15,130 bases of DNA from Candidatus Dormiibacterota bacterium (GCA_003151665.1 PLYD01000093.1:8368-23497); one strand, 5' to 3'; shown: positions 6,639 through 13,863, numbered from the stretch's first letter. The notes: generated by a model from the sequence alone, not told the origin. Translations and numbers: made by a program.

Positions 6639-7808
6639 TCAGCCGCCAAGAGCACTTGTCGATGGCCACGTGGTCCACACCTGGCCGAGACTCGACTGCG
6701 TCTCCGTTTGGTCGCGCAGGTCATACACGAATGTAGAAGGGTTGCCTGCAGCGCATCCTCTTTGATCGCCCCTCAGCCAGATCAGGTCGTTGGTCAAGAA
6801 GAACGGGTGGCTGCGTCCATCCGAGCTCACGGTACCCAGGTCTGCGCCACTTGTCGCGTCGATGATGTGAACTATCGACACGCCGGTTGACCCGCGCACG
6901 GCATACGCGATTCGCTTGCCGTCCGGCGATATCGCTGGGTCGATCCAGCTGACGCCTGTCGTGAACTGCGCGGCGCCGGCGGCTGGGGTCCAGTGCCAGA
7001 CGTTGCCCTGCTGCTCGTAGTACAGCTGATCCGAAACCGGCGACCAGACAGCCATGCGCGGACCGCTCAGGCGGCCCCAGCCGGCGGCCGGCGGAACCAG
7101 TGCGAACGCAAGCGCCCGGTTCCCCACAACGTTCAGGTAAGTGGCTCCTTTCGGGCCCTGGTCCCACAACGCGTAGCCGAAATGACCGTCGCGCGTGAAG
7201 GCGCCGGAGCGCGATACCGTGTCCGCGTCCGCACACCCCGTGGTGGCCGAAGGGTATGTCTGAAGCGTGACGTTTCCGGCGTCCCAAGAGTCGTGTAACG
7301 TCGGCGGGCTCGTGGCGGAAACCCAGAGCACCTGCGACAGGTCTGGCGCCACGGCGACAAGCTTGCCGGCAATGCCCAGCTCGAATATCTGGGTTGACGG
7401 AAGCTCGACCACAGCGGCCACCGGGCTGGAAATGACGACATGGTGCGGGTCGAGGATCTCGGTCACCGCAACCCCTTGCCCGAAGGAGCAGAAGTTCTGA
7501 GGGCTTGCCTCGTCGGCATAGTCGCGCAAAAACGTGCCCGTCCTCCCAATGATGGTCACGATGGCGACGGGATCGGTGTTGCCGACGTCACCGGTGCAGC
7601 TGATGGGCAGAGTTGACTTGAGTGTCGGCGGGCTCGCAGGCGGAAGGTGACCGAACTGGGTTGGGTTGAGAGTGAACAGTGGACTAGCTGAAGGCGATCT
7701 GCCCGATTGAGAGGTGGCGGGCGAACCGGAGGACACGGTAGGCGGCGTGTTCGCGCACGCCGCCATCACCAGTGCAACGATGACCAGGTAGTGTCGCCGG
7801 GACCTCAG
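6639..7808 (-). CDS. Beta-propeller (WD40-like/TolB-like) lipoprotein
   Basis: The protein begins with a lipoprotein signal: RSRRH, a hydrophobic stretch YLVIVALV, and MAAC as lipobox, so it should be lipid-anchored outside the membrane. A Ser/Thr/Pro spacer follows. The remaining 330 or so residues hold repeated blade-like words (VAPDLSQVLWVS, TRDGHFGYALWD, WSPVSDQLYYEQQGNVWHW, AISPDGKRIAYAVRG), typical of PD40/WD40-like propellers. The open frame extends upstream to 8078, but that part overlaps the secreted-protein gene and is not lipoprotein-like. The only start that yields the signal peptide is CTG 7808, which overlaps the upstream TGA stop (CTGA). That gives 389 residues and suggests translational coupling, or a start obscured by a sequence error. 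The function is unknown, probably ligand or polymer binding at the cell surface. Confidence 0.75.
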   Translation of the reverse strand: MRSRRHYLVIVALVMAACANTPPTVSSGSPATSQSGRSPSASPLFTLNPTQFGHLPPASPPTLKSTLPISCTGDVGNTDPVAIVTIIGRTGTFLRDYADEASPQNFCSFGQGVAVTEILDPHHVVISSPVAAVVELPSTQIFELGIAGKLVAVAPDLSQVLWVSATSPPTLHDSWDAGNVTLQTYPSATTGCADADTVSRSGAFTRDGHFGYALWDQGPKGATYLNVVGNRALAFALVPPAAGWGRLSGPRMAVWSPVSDQLYYEQQGNVWHWTPAAGAAQFTTGVSWIDPAISPDGKRIAYAVRGSTGVSIVHIIDATSGADLGTVSSDGRSHPFFLTNDLIWLRGDQRGCAAGNPSTFVYDLRDQTETQSSLGQVWTTWPSTSALGG

Positions 7809-8971
7809 CGCAGAATGGTCGAGCAGTACTGAGCGAACGGGCCGGCAGGGCTTACGCAATTCTTCTGCTGCTGGAACTGCAGCGCCTGACCGAAGTCCTT
7901 TGTGGTGCCGGGATGTCGCCCCCATAGGTGAACGTGTTGTTCTTTCCGTTGAACGCATACCACGGGTAGGTGCAGAACGATGTTCCATAGTTGGCGGCCC
8001 CACAGTATTGATCGACTTCGGCCTTGCCGCCGAAATCGCTGACCGCCGACCAGCTCTGGGCGCTGCTGCCATCGCCAAAGGTCACGCCTTTGATCTGGAG
8101 AGGTTGGAACTGGAGCCACGGGGGTACGTCGTAGGAGAAGCACGGATTCTTCTTGGTGCTGCCTGGGACGCAGAACTGTCCTGCAGGAGTCGTGTAATCA
8201 CCCGTATGGCCGATCTCCCACACGAGTGAGTTTGGCGCATCGTTGACAAGACCCCAGCCCAAGGCATTGCCAAGTTTCTGGACGCTGAAGGCGGGCATCA
8301 GCGGACCATCGATCTTGCTGTTGAGCACGATCGTGCCCGCGTGGCCGGTCGTGAGGTCGGTGACGGTTATGTGCATGCCGTCCTTCGTCGCGGTGACGTA
8401 CTGGTGGTCGGTGATCGTGTCCCCGGCGCGCATCTGCAACGGTCCGCCCGAGGCGCTGTCGACCAGCATCGCGTTGAAGGCCGCCGACTCCGAGCTCCCC
8501 GTCTCAGACACCTCCCAGACAGGCGAGCACGCCGTATATGTGTTCGCCGAGTAGACGACGTTGAAGCCGCCGCCCGCGGTACAGCCGGTGGTGATGCTGT
8601 TCGGATAGAACTGGAGCTCCAGGAACGCCTGGCCGAACAGACTGTTCGGGTCGCTGACGGTGCCGCCAATCCAGAAAGTCGGGCCCCACCGAGTCGACCG
8701 GTACGGCTCCATTTGTGGGCAAAACCACCGTCCAGGTCAGATCCTGCGCGGAACCGGCCTTGTTGGACAGCGGATCGATCTCCGGCTCGTCATGCCCGGT
8801 GCAGCTGGACGTGTACCAGACGTAGTCCTGGGGATGATGGCCTATACAGAGCGATTGGGAAGTGGTGCTGGCCGCCCCGGCGGCGAGGAGGGCCGTGCCC
8901 GCGACCAAAGCCGACAGGATCGCAACTACAGCACCCGCGCCAAGAATGGTCTTTCTGCCCCCGCATCCCAA
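7805..8971 (-). pseudogene. Secreted protein of unknown function, interrupted by compensating frameshifts
   Basis: Three open stretches join into one protein of about 388 residues. The first (8971 to about 8687) has a signal peptide (hydrophobic [19 protein letters not shown]). The middle (about 8681-7913) is in a different frame. The last (about 7907-7805) returns to the first frame and ends QYCSTILR. The join at 8681-8687 needs one base fewer in the GGGGCCC run, so that VDSVGP continues as [10 protein letters not shown]. The join at 7908-7913 needs one base more, so that YGGDIP continues as GTTKDFGQAL. At the start, TTG 8971 has GGAGGG immediately before it. ATG 8966 has the ideal spacing, but reaches the signal peptide only if one G of GGGGG (8958-8962) is removed. 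The middle part is rich in Trp, Tyr, Gly and paired Cys, as in secreted beta-sandwich proteins. I do not recognise the family. This could be a real pseudogene or sequencing error. Confidence 0.7.
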
Positions 8972-9002
8972 CCCTCCGAATAAACGCCGGATCGCACATC
9001 AG

Positions 9003-9020
9003 GAGCGTGGAATCACGCTC
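9003..9020. promoter_or_regulatory. Perfect inverted repeat in the divergent promoter region (possible operator)
   Basis: GAGCGTG, GAAT, CACGCTC: 7-bp perfect arms around a 4-bp centre. It lies in the 164-bp gap between the secreted-protein gene (minus, starting near 8971) and the aminopeptidase (plus, starting at 9136). It is about 32 bp upstream of the former and 115 bp upstream of the latter. A dimeric regulator site is the simplest reading; an RNA hairpin is the alternative. There is no T-run. Confidence 0.45.
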
Positions 9021-9135
9021 GAGGCGGGAGCTTATCACGGTAAGGTTGAGTCGTCGAATAAAGCCGTGTCAGCCTGCCGGCCGCCATCGATTCACGGCTG
9101 CGTTGGGCAGGATTGAGGTCATGCGGAGTCAATTA

Positions 9136-10332
9136 ATGAACGAACAGGATCGACTTCAGCGAATGGCGCGGCTGGCGGTCGAGGTGGGCGCCAACGTGCA
9201 GGCCGGGCAGTACGTCCTCGTCAGGGGGCGCGTCGAGCATGCTCCGCTTGCCCGCGAGATTGCGCGCGCCGCTTATGGCGCAGGGGCCTCATATGTCCAG
9301 GCGGGCTACAGCGACAGGCATTTCGACCGTGCCCTCATTGAGCTCGGGCCGGGTGAGTCGCTGACCTTCACGCCGCCCGGTGAGTTGGCAACGCTGCAGG
9401 ACCTCGGCGAACGCAACGGGGCGATGATCGCGATCACGGGCGAACCCAACCCCGACTTGCTACGCGATCTTGATCAGACGCGGGTCGGAAAGCTGCGCCC
9501 AATCGCGTTGCAGAAGCAATCCAACGAGCTTATCGGCAGGCAGCTGGTCAACTGGACGATCGTCGCGATGCCGAATCCAGCGTGGGCCAAGCAGGTCTTC
9601 GGTGAGCCAGACGTCGACCGGCTCTGGCAAGCAGTGGAGAAAGCGGTGCGACTGGATACCGACGACCCCGTGGCACGGTGGCGCGCACATATCAAGCGTC
9701 TGGACGCAATTGCTGGTGCACTCGCAGAGCGACGTTTCGATGCGCTCAATTACCGAGGGCCGGGCACCGACCTGACGGTCGGCCTGCTCCCCAGCTCGAA
9801 ATGGATGTGCGCCAATTTCCACACGGCCTTCGGCGTGTTTCATGTTCCGAACCTCCCCACAGAAGAGGTCTTCACCTCTCCGGACAGGCGAAGGGCCGAC
9901 GGCACGTTGCGATCCACGCGACCGCTCGACGTCGGCGGCGCGCTGGTGCGCGACCTTGAGCTGGTTTTCAAGAACGGCAGGATCACCAATGTCGAGGCGA
10001 GCCAGGGCGCGGACGTTGTGCGAGCGCAACTCGCCGTCGACGAAGGTGCGGCGCACCTCGGTGAGCTCGCGCTGGTCGACGGGTCGTCCGAGGTCGGCAA
10101 GCTGGGGATCACGTTCTTCAACACGCTCTTCGACGAGAACGCCACGTGCCACATCGCATTTGGCAACGGTTTCGCGTTTGCGGTAGACGAAGCTGATCGC
10201 GCCGATGGACTGAACGTGTCAGCGGTCCACACCGACTTCATGGTGGGTGGGCCAGAGGTCGAGGTTGATGGAATCGAAAGGGGCGGCGCGCGAGTGCCGA
10301 TCCTACGCAACGACGAGTTCCAGATCGGCTAG
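9136..10332 (+). CDS. M29-type (thermophilic aminopeptidase family) metallopeptidase
   Basis: This 398-residue protein matches the M29 aminopeptidases (AmpS/AmpT/aminopeptidase II), cytoplasmic exopeptidases with a two-metal site. The motifs are in order: [12 protein letters not shown] (metal Glu244), [11 protein letters not shown] (Glu310), [12 protein letters not shown] (His339) and [11 protein letters not shown] (His365, Asp367). Length is normal. The catalytic Tyr, seven residues after the first His in typical members (HIAxGxAY), is Phe346 here, so activity may be altered. I prefer ATG 9136 because GGAG (9125-9128) sits 7 nt upstream. ATG 9121, in frame, adds five residues and has AGGA 8 nt before it. 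A much longer upstream open frame is antisense to the secreted-protein gene and is not coding. Confidence 0.92.
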   Translation: MNEQDRLQRMARLAVEVGANVQAGQYVLVRGRVEHAPLAREIARAAYGAGASYVQAGYSDRHFDRALIELGPGESLTFTPPGELATLQDLGERNGAMIAITGEPNPDLLRDLDQTRVGKLRPIALQKQSNELIGRQLVNWTIVAMPNPAWAKQVFGEPDVDRLWQAVEKAVRLDTDDPVARWRAHIKRLDAIAGALAERRFDALNYRGPGTDLTVGLLPSSKWMCANFHTAFGVFHVPNLPTEEVFTSPDRRRADGTLRSTRPLDVGGALVRDLELVFKNGRITNVEASQGADVVRAQLAVDEGAAHLGELALVDGSSEVGKLGITFFNTLFDENATCHIAFGNGFAFAVDEADRADGLNVSAVHTDFMVGGPEVEVDGIERGGARVPILRNDEFQIG

Positions 10333-10426
10333 ACGGCGATGACCTTGCCATTCGACAGCCGCTTCGCCGCCTGGATAGCGGAGAGTCGCTGATCTAGGCC
10401 GATCCGGCTTGCGGCGCGTTCGTCGC
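10329..10426 (-). other. Possible coding remnant or alternative 3' end beside the methyltransferase
   Basis: In a minus-strand frame different from the methyltransferase, an open stretch without a start reads SDERAASRIGLDQRLSAI and then [14 protein letters not shown] to a TAG that shares CTAG with the aminopeptidase stop. It looks like a protein C-terminus, but has no body. It may be a decayed gene end, a frameshifted tail, or chance. Confidence 0.25.
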
Positions 10427-11065
10427 TCGGACGTACTGGAGCACTGGCGGTACCCTGGCTCGCCGAATCTCCGTGAATCCCACCGTCGCGACCAGCGCCT
10501 CCACATGCGGAACCGCGTGACCCATCGCGGTCAATCCGGTCGGGCCCAGCAGCAACTTCCAGGCGTGATCGGTGGGGGCCTGAAACTCCGCGACCAAAAG
10601 CGTGCCGCCGGGCCGGAGCACGCGTCGCATCTCCTGCACCGCCGCCAGCTGTTCGACCGGGGCAACGTGGTGCATCGTCAGGCTCGAAACCACGACGTCG
10701 AAGCTGGAGTCAGGAAAGCTGAGCGCGCCGGCGCTTCCAACCTCGAACGACACGTTGGCCGCCGAGCGCGATCGTGACGACGCGTGGGCAATCATCTCCG
10801 GCGCGGCATCAACTCCGACGACCGCGCCCGGCGGTCCAGCGATTTCGGCGAGCAGGCGAACGAAGTAGCCGGTCCCACAACCCACGTCCAGGATCCGATC
10901 GCCCGTGCGCGCTCCCGACGCCACCGCCAGCGCGCGAAACGCTTGGCGACGGCGGCCGGCAAACAGGACTGCCGTGACCAGGTCGTACATGCGCGGCGTG
11001 CCGATTGTTCGTCCCGTGGGGCTCGCCGATCGCGAAGATCCGTGAAGCAGAGAGCCGAGGTTCAT
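10394..11065 (-). CDS. Class I SAM-dependent methyltransferase (Methyltransf_11 type)
   Basis: The 223-residue protein has a Rossmann-type SAM site: motif I ILDVGCGTG (58-66), acidic Asp86 in GVDAAPEM for the ribose, FDVVVSSLTMHHV (122-134) and LRPGGTLLV (150-158). This places it in the UbiE/Methyltransf_11 group; the substrate cannot be inferred. It has only one cysteine (in motif I), so it lacks the conserved Cys set of arsenite methyltransferases despite sitting downstream of a metal-type permease. ATG 11065 has only a weak ribosome site, but a possible 11-codon upstream reading frame overlaps it as ATGA. Met26 (MYDLVTAV) is an alternative start without a ribosome site. It may be the last gene of the csoR unit after a 112-bp gap, or independent. 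Confidence 0.88.
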   Translation of the reverse strand: MNLGSLLHGSSRSASPTGRTIGTPRMYDLVTAVLFAGRRRQAFRALAVASGARTGDRILDVGCGTGYFVRLLAEIAGPPGAVVGVDAAPEMIAHASSRSRSAANVSFEVGSAGALSFPDSSFDVVVSSLTMHHVAPVEQLAAVQEMRRVLRPGGTLLVAEFQAPTDHAWKLLLGPTGLTAMGHAVPHVEALVATVGFTEIRRARVPPVLQYVRATNAPQAGSA

Positions 11066-11097
11066 GCCTGCCTGGGCCGATTCGAATCACATTTCAC
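11062..11097 (-). other. Possible 11-codon leader ORF overlapping the methyltransferase start
   Basis: GTG 11097 is preceded by AAAAGGAG at 9 nt spacing. It encodes VKCDSNRPRQA and ends with TGA overlapping the methyltransferase ATG (ATGA). It could couple translation of the downstream gene, which itself has only a weak ribosome site. There is no evidence of expression. Confidence 0.25.
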
Positions 11098-11177
11098 GGG
11101 CTCTTTCTCCTTTTCCCGATGCCAGTGAACGTCTCCAGCTGGCTGAGCGCTTGCGGCGCAGGGACGGCGAGGGCCGG

Positions 11178-12503
11178 CTAGTGGTGGCTGTGCCCGGCCT
11201 TCTGGGTGCCGACGTATTTCGCTGGATCCGCGGCGAAGCTTTGCTTGCACCCGGGAGAGCAGAAATAGTATGTGGTGCCCTGGTAGTCGACGTTCTCTTT
11301 CGCCGTCGAAGTATCGACCGACATGCCGCATACGGGGTCGATCGCCGACGTCGGCAGGTCGTGCGGCGGGTGGCTCATGGCGCGAAGCATATCCGGGCCG
11401 CCGGTGGTGAAGAAGCGCCACGCCAGCGCGGCCATGAGAATGGCGAAAGCGATATCCAGGAAGGTCGTGTAGTTCCAGGTGGGGGCCGTCTCGAACAGCG
11501 CCACGTGGTGATTCGACGGCACCCATCCCACCAGCTGAAACGCTCCGCCGATCAGGAAGCCGGCAAGGGCCATCGCAACGTACGAAACGGCAAGCAGATA
11601 AAGCGCCATTCGGCGGCCGTAGTACTTCCTGTAGATGTTGAGAATCGGAAGGATGATCAGGTCTCCGAAGATGAAGCTGATCACGCCACCGAAGCTGATG
11701 CCGCCATTCCAGAGCACGACGGCAAGCGGCACATTTCCAACCGAGCAGACAAAGCTGAGCATGGAGATGATGGGACCGATCAGTGGGCCCCAGAACTCGT
11801 TGAGGCCCGGCTGATGGGTGAGGAACAGAGCCTGCCACCAGCTGTTCGGCACCCACGCGGCGAGGGCTCCCGCCACCAGGAAACCGATTCCCATGTCGAA
11901 GTACAGGCTGTAGAGATCCATGAAGAAGTAGTGCGAGATGGCGGTGAACGCGCGTCCCGAGAACAACCGCGAGAGGAAAGGCCCGTCCGTGATCGACATG
12001 TCGTGCTCGCCGTGGCCTTCCATCGTCGAGCCCACGATTCCACGCTCGGCCTGACGTCTCGCCTCGTCGACCATCCGCGTGCCGAGCGTGAGCTTGAAGA
12101 CGATCCAGAGGATCACTGCCATCAGCAGGCCGCCGGCAAACTCCGCAGCGACGAACTGCCAGCCGAGCAGGATCAGCAAAACCAATCCCAGCTCGAAGAC
12201 CAGGTTGGTGGATGCGAACTCGAAAATCATCGCGTTGACAAAGCTGGCCCCACGACGGAAAAGCGATCGCGCCACCGCAACGGCGGCATAGGAACACGAA
12301 GAGCTCGCCGCACCGAACCCGCATGCGAGAAGGAAGCCCTTGAAGTCGGGCCGCCCGAGCGTGCTGGCCACGGCCCGTTTCGACACCACTGTCTGGACCA
12401 TCGCGGAGATCAGAAAGCCGAGAGCCAACGGCCACAAGACCTCCCACAACATGAAGAGCGAGATCTGCAGCGCGTGCCAGATAGCGCTTAGGACGAACGC
12501 CAC
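11178..12503 (-). CDS. COG0701/ArsP-like permease fused to a C-terminal YHS metal-binding domain
   Basis: This 441-residue protein has about 8-10 TM helices in two halves (about 5-140 and 190-365) separated by a cytoplasmic linker containing MEGHGEHDMS. The permease signature words of the DUF318/COG0701 group are present: CGFGAASSSCSYAA (61-74) with Cys61 and Cys70, and FVCSVGNVPLAVVLWNGG (251-268) with Cys253. A YHS domain at about 389-432 has Cys392, Cys415 and Cys419 (DPVCGM, YYFCSPGC), followed by a GHSHH tail. YHS domains bind metals in copper and heavy-metal ATPases. GTG 12503 starts 3 nt after the csoR stop, so the two are tightly coupled. Related permeases move arsenicals or other toxic ions. 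With CsoR upstream, copper or another soft metal is the best guess, but this is inference. Confidence 0.88.
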   Translation of the reverse strand: MAFVLSAIWHALQISLFMLWEVLWPLALGFLISAMVQTVVSKRAVASTLGRPDFKGFLLACGFGAASSSCSYAAVAVARSLFRRGASFVNAMIFEFASTNLVFELGLVLLILLGWQFVAAEFAGGLLMAVILWIVFKLTLGTRMVDEARRQAERGIVGSTMEGHGEHDMSITDGPFLSRLFSGRAFTAISHYFFMDLYSLYFDMGIGFLVAGALAAWVPNSWWQALFLTHQPGLNEFWGPLIGPIISMLSFVCSVGNVPLAVVLWNGGISFGGVISFIFGDLIILPILNIYRKYYGRRMALYLLAVSYVAMALAGFLIGGAFQLVGWVPSNHHVALFETAPTWNYTTFLDIAFAILMAALAWRFFTTGGPDMLRAMSHPPHDLPTSAIDPVCGMSVDTSTAKENVDYQGTTYYFCSPGCKQSFAADPAKYVGTQKAGHSHH

Positions 12504-12506
12504 CCC

Positions 12507-12782
12507 CTAGCTCTGGACGAGTCGCTGCACGGCGTCGTTCAGCTCGCGAACATGCCTGTTTCCGCCACCCGACCGAATCGCCTCGGCGACGCAATGCTCG
12601 GTGTGATCAGCAAGCAACTGAAGAGCCACGCTCTCCAGCGCAGCCCGCGTCGCGCTGACCTGAGTCAGAACTTCGATGCAGTAGCGGTCGTCGTCGACCA
12701 TCTTTTCGATGCCACGTACCTGGCCCTCTATGCGACGCAGGCGGGTCTGGATCTTGAGCTTGTCTTTCGCGTAGCCGGGCAC
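12507..12782 (-). CDS. csoR: CsoR/RcnR-family metal-sensing repressor (CsoR-like)
   Basis: This 91-residue all-helical repressor has the family opening YAKDKLKIQTRLRRIEGQVR and the Cu(I) ligand set Cys35, His60 and Cys64 (DDRYCIEVL, LLADHTEHCV). These match Cys36-His61-Cys65 in Mycobacterium tuberculosis CsoR. The ligand pattern fits copper-sensing CsoR rather than nickel/cobalt RcnR, FrmR, or the persulfide sensor CstR, which has only the two Cys. Metal binding releases such repressors from DNA. GTG 12782 is the start, and the upstream region holds a dyad of the kind CsoR binds. It is the first gene of a unit with the permease. Confidence in family is very high; copper is likely but untested. 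Confidence 0.93.
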   Translation of the reverse strand: MPGYAKDKLKIQTRLRRIEGQVRGIEKMVDDDRYCIEVLTQVSATRAALESVALQLLADHTEHCVAEAIRSGGGNRHVRELNDAVQRLVQS

Positions 12783-12788
12783 GCTCCA

Positions 12789-12794
12789 ACTATA
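12789..12794 (-). promoter_or_regulatory. -10 box (TATAGT) of csoR
   Basis: TATAGT on the minus strand differs from TATAAT at one position and ends exactly 6 nt before GTG 12782, pointing to a leaderless csoR transcript. It overlaps the proximal half of the operator dyad, so bound CsoR would block RNA polymerase. Confidence 0.5.
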
Positions 12795-12808
12795 CCCCCA
12801 GTGGGTAT
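12792..12808. promoter_or_regulatory. CsoR-type operator ATACCC-N5-GGGTAT
   Basis: A perfect 6-bp dyad (12792-12797 and 12803-12808) has a C/G-rich centre (CCAGT). It matches the pattern of known CsoR operators, in which TACCC and GGGTA half-sites flank a G/C-rich core. It starts 9 bp upstream of the csoR GTG and covers part of its -10. It is in the gap shared with the divergent nitroreductase, 50 bp from that gene's start. Confidence 0.75.
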
Positions 12809-12858
12809 TCTAAGCCCGACCACTTTCGATGCGAGTCGGTAACTGGCAGAATCAACCC

Positions 12859-13374
12859 ATGGCCGATCCCGTCTTCGAGAGCGTCAGGACCGTTCTCGCC
12901 GTCCGCGAGTTCGACGACAAGCCGATACCCGACGACCTCGTTCGCCGAATCGTCGAGGCGGGGCGCGTGACGGCCAGTTCCATGAATCTCCAGCCGTGGC
13001 ACTTTGTCCTGGTCACAAGCCGCGAAGGTCTGCGCGAGCTCGGTGCCCTGATCAGCACGGGGCGCTACGTCGCAAGCTCAGCCGCCGCGATCGTCGTTGC
13101 CTATGAGCGGGACAGCGAGTTCGGCGTGTCGGACGCGAGCCGCGCCATCCAGTCGATGATCCTGGTGGCCTGGGCTGAGGGCGTGGGTTCCAACTGGACG
13201 GGATTTGGGGATCTCGACGGCGTAGCCGAGCAGGTTGGCCTACCCGACTTGTACGAGGTCCTCGCAGTCATCCCTTTTGGCTACCCGAAGCGCAGGCTTG
13301 GCAAAGGAAAGAAGAAGCGGAAGTCGTTGTCCGAGGTCGCATCAGCGGAGCGCTTCGGCACCCCCCTGACCTGA
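12859..13374 (+). CDS. Nitroreductase-family FMN oxidoreductase
   Basis: This 171-residue protein shows the family's FMN-contact words: VREFDDKPIP (Arg16), ASSMNLQPWHF (39-49), GSNWTG (110-115) and IPFGYPKRR (138-146). A basic KKKRKSLSEV tail leads to the usual short C-terminal segment. Members reduce nitro compounds, quinones or related electrophiles with NAD(P)H. Length is on the short side but usual for single-domain members. ATG 12859 gives the usual N-terminus. An earlier ATG (12829) adds ten residues without family similarity. It is divergent from csoR across 76 bp holding the CsoR operator, so it might respond to the same metal. It ends 3 bp from the convergent VOC gene. Confidence 0.9.
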   Translation: MADPVFESVRTVLAVREFDDKPIPDDLVRRIVEAGRVTASSMNLQPWHFVLVTSREGLRELGALISTGRYVASSAAAIVVAYERDSEFGVSDASRAIQSMILVAWAEGVGSNWTGFGDLDGVAEQVGLPDLYEVLAVIPFGYPKRRLGKGKKKRKSLSEVASAERFGTPLT

Positions 13375-13388
13375 ACGTCAGATCGGGG
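13361..13388. terminator. Possible bidirectional hairpin between convergent genes
   Basis: Arms CTGAC (13366-13370) and GTCAG (13377-13381) flank a CTGAAC loop. Outer CCCC and GGGG runs extend the stem after an internal mismatch. It spans the stop codons of the nitroreductase and VOC genes. No T-run follows, so it is a weak call. Confidence 0.35.
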
Positions 13389-13809
13389 ACGTGAGCTCCA
13401 GCTGGATGTTGTCGGGGTCGCGAAATGGCAACACACAGATTCCGAAGGATGTCAGCTCGCGAACCTCGCCCCGTTTCACCCCGCGCTCATCGAGGACCTT
13501 GATCGCAGCGTTCAGCGCGACTCTCGTCTCGACATTGAAGCTCAGGTGGTCGAGCCCGACTCGATCCTCGTCGAAGCTGTCTTCTTTGGCGGCCACGGGT
13601 CGGAGGCCGAGCAGGTAGTTGCCTTTTGCCATCACAACACCGCCCCAGAGCACGGGGTAGCTGGGATCGGACTTCGGGTCATGGGAGGCGGGCGCCTCCG
13701 CAGCGACCTCAAATCCGAGGAGCTCGGTGTAGAACTTACGGCTTCGTTCGATGTCGGTGACGGTCAGCCGGATGTGATGGATTCCGCCCAGATCGATCTG
13801 CCCAGCCAT
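13378..13809 (-). CDS. VOC-superfamily (glyoxalase/dioxygenase-like) protein
   Basis: The 143-residue protein has two beta-alpha-beta-beta-beta modules. It opens GIHHIRLTVTDIERSRKFYT with candidate metal ligand His12 and LGF at 31-33. The second module has GLDHLSFNV (His88) and ends FRDPDNIQLEL (Glu138). His/His/Glu at these places is the usual VOC metal set. Members include glyoxalase I, extradiol dioxygenases and antibiotic-resistance proteins, so the substrate is open. ATG 13809 has GAGGGGG 7 nt upstream, a strong ribosome site. A GATAAT box (13858-13863, minus) is a candidate -10 giving a leader of about 45 nt. It is convergent with the nitroreductase and divergent from the PPOX gene. Confidence 0.9.
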   Translation of the reverse strand: MAGQIDLGGIHHIRLTVTDIERSRKFYTELLGFEVAAEAPASHDPKSDPSYPVLWGGVVMAKGNYLLGLRPVAAKEDSFDEDRVGLDHLSFNVETRVALNAAIKVLDERGVKRGEVRELTSFGICVLPFRDPDNIQLELTSPI

Positions 13810-13857
13810 TTACTTTCCCCCTCGAATCAGCCGCGGCCCCTAACGGTCGCCGCGCAC

Positions 13858-13863
13858 ATTATC
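13858..13863 (-). promoter_or_regulatory. Candidate -10 box (GATAAT) of the VOC gene
   Basis: GATAAT on the minus strand differs from TATAAT at one position and lies 48 bp before ATG 13809 in GC-rich DNA. No convincing -35 can be seen. Confidence 0.3.

Noticed and set aside
7809..8078. Upstream extension of the lipoprotein gene
   Set aside because: It would bury the lipoprotein signal inside the protein and overlaps the secreted-protein gene in another frame.
8341..9135. Long N-terminal extension of the aminopeptidase
   Set aside because: It lies antisense to the secreted-protein gene and is Arg-rich. The family N-terminus begins at 9136 with a ribosome site.
10394..11065. Methyltransferase as an arsenite methyltransferase partner of the permease
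   Set aside because: It lacks the conserved cysteines of ArsM proteins, and the regulator upstream is CsoR rather than ArsR.
11064..12491. Plus-strand open frame of 475 codons
   Set aside because: It is antisense to the permease, which has clear family motifs. The translation is very charged and low in hydrophobics, as expected for a shadow of a membrane protein gene.
11062..12594. Minus-strand open frame of 510 codons overlapping the permease
   Set aside because: It is a different frame of the same strand, Arg-rich and without recognisable motifs. Only its last 11 codons are discussed as a possible leader.
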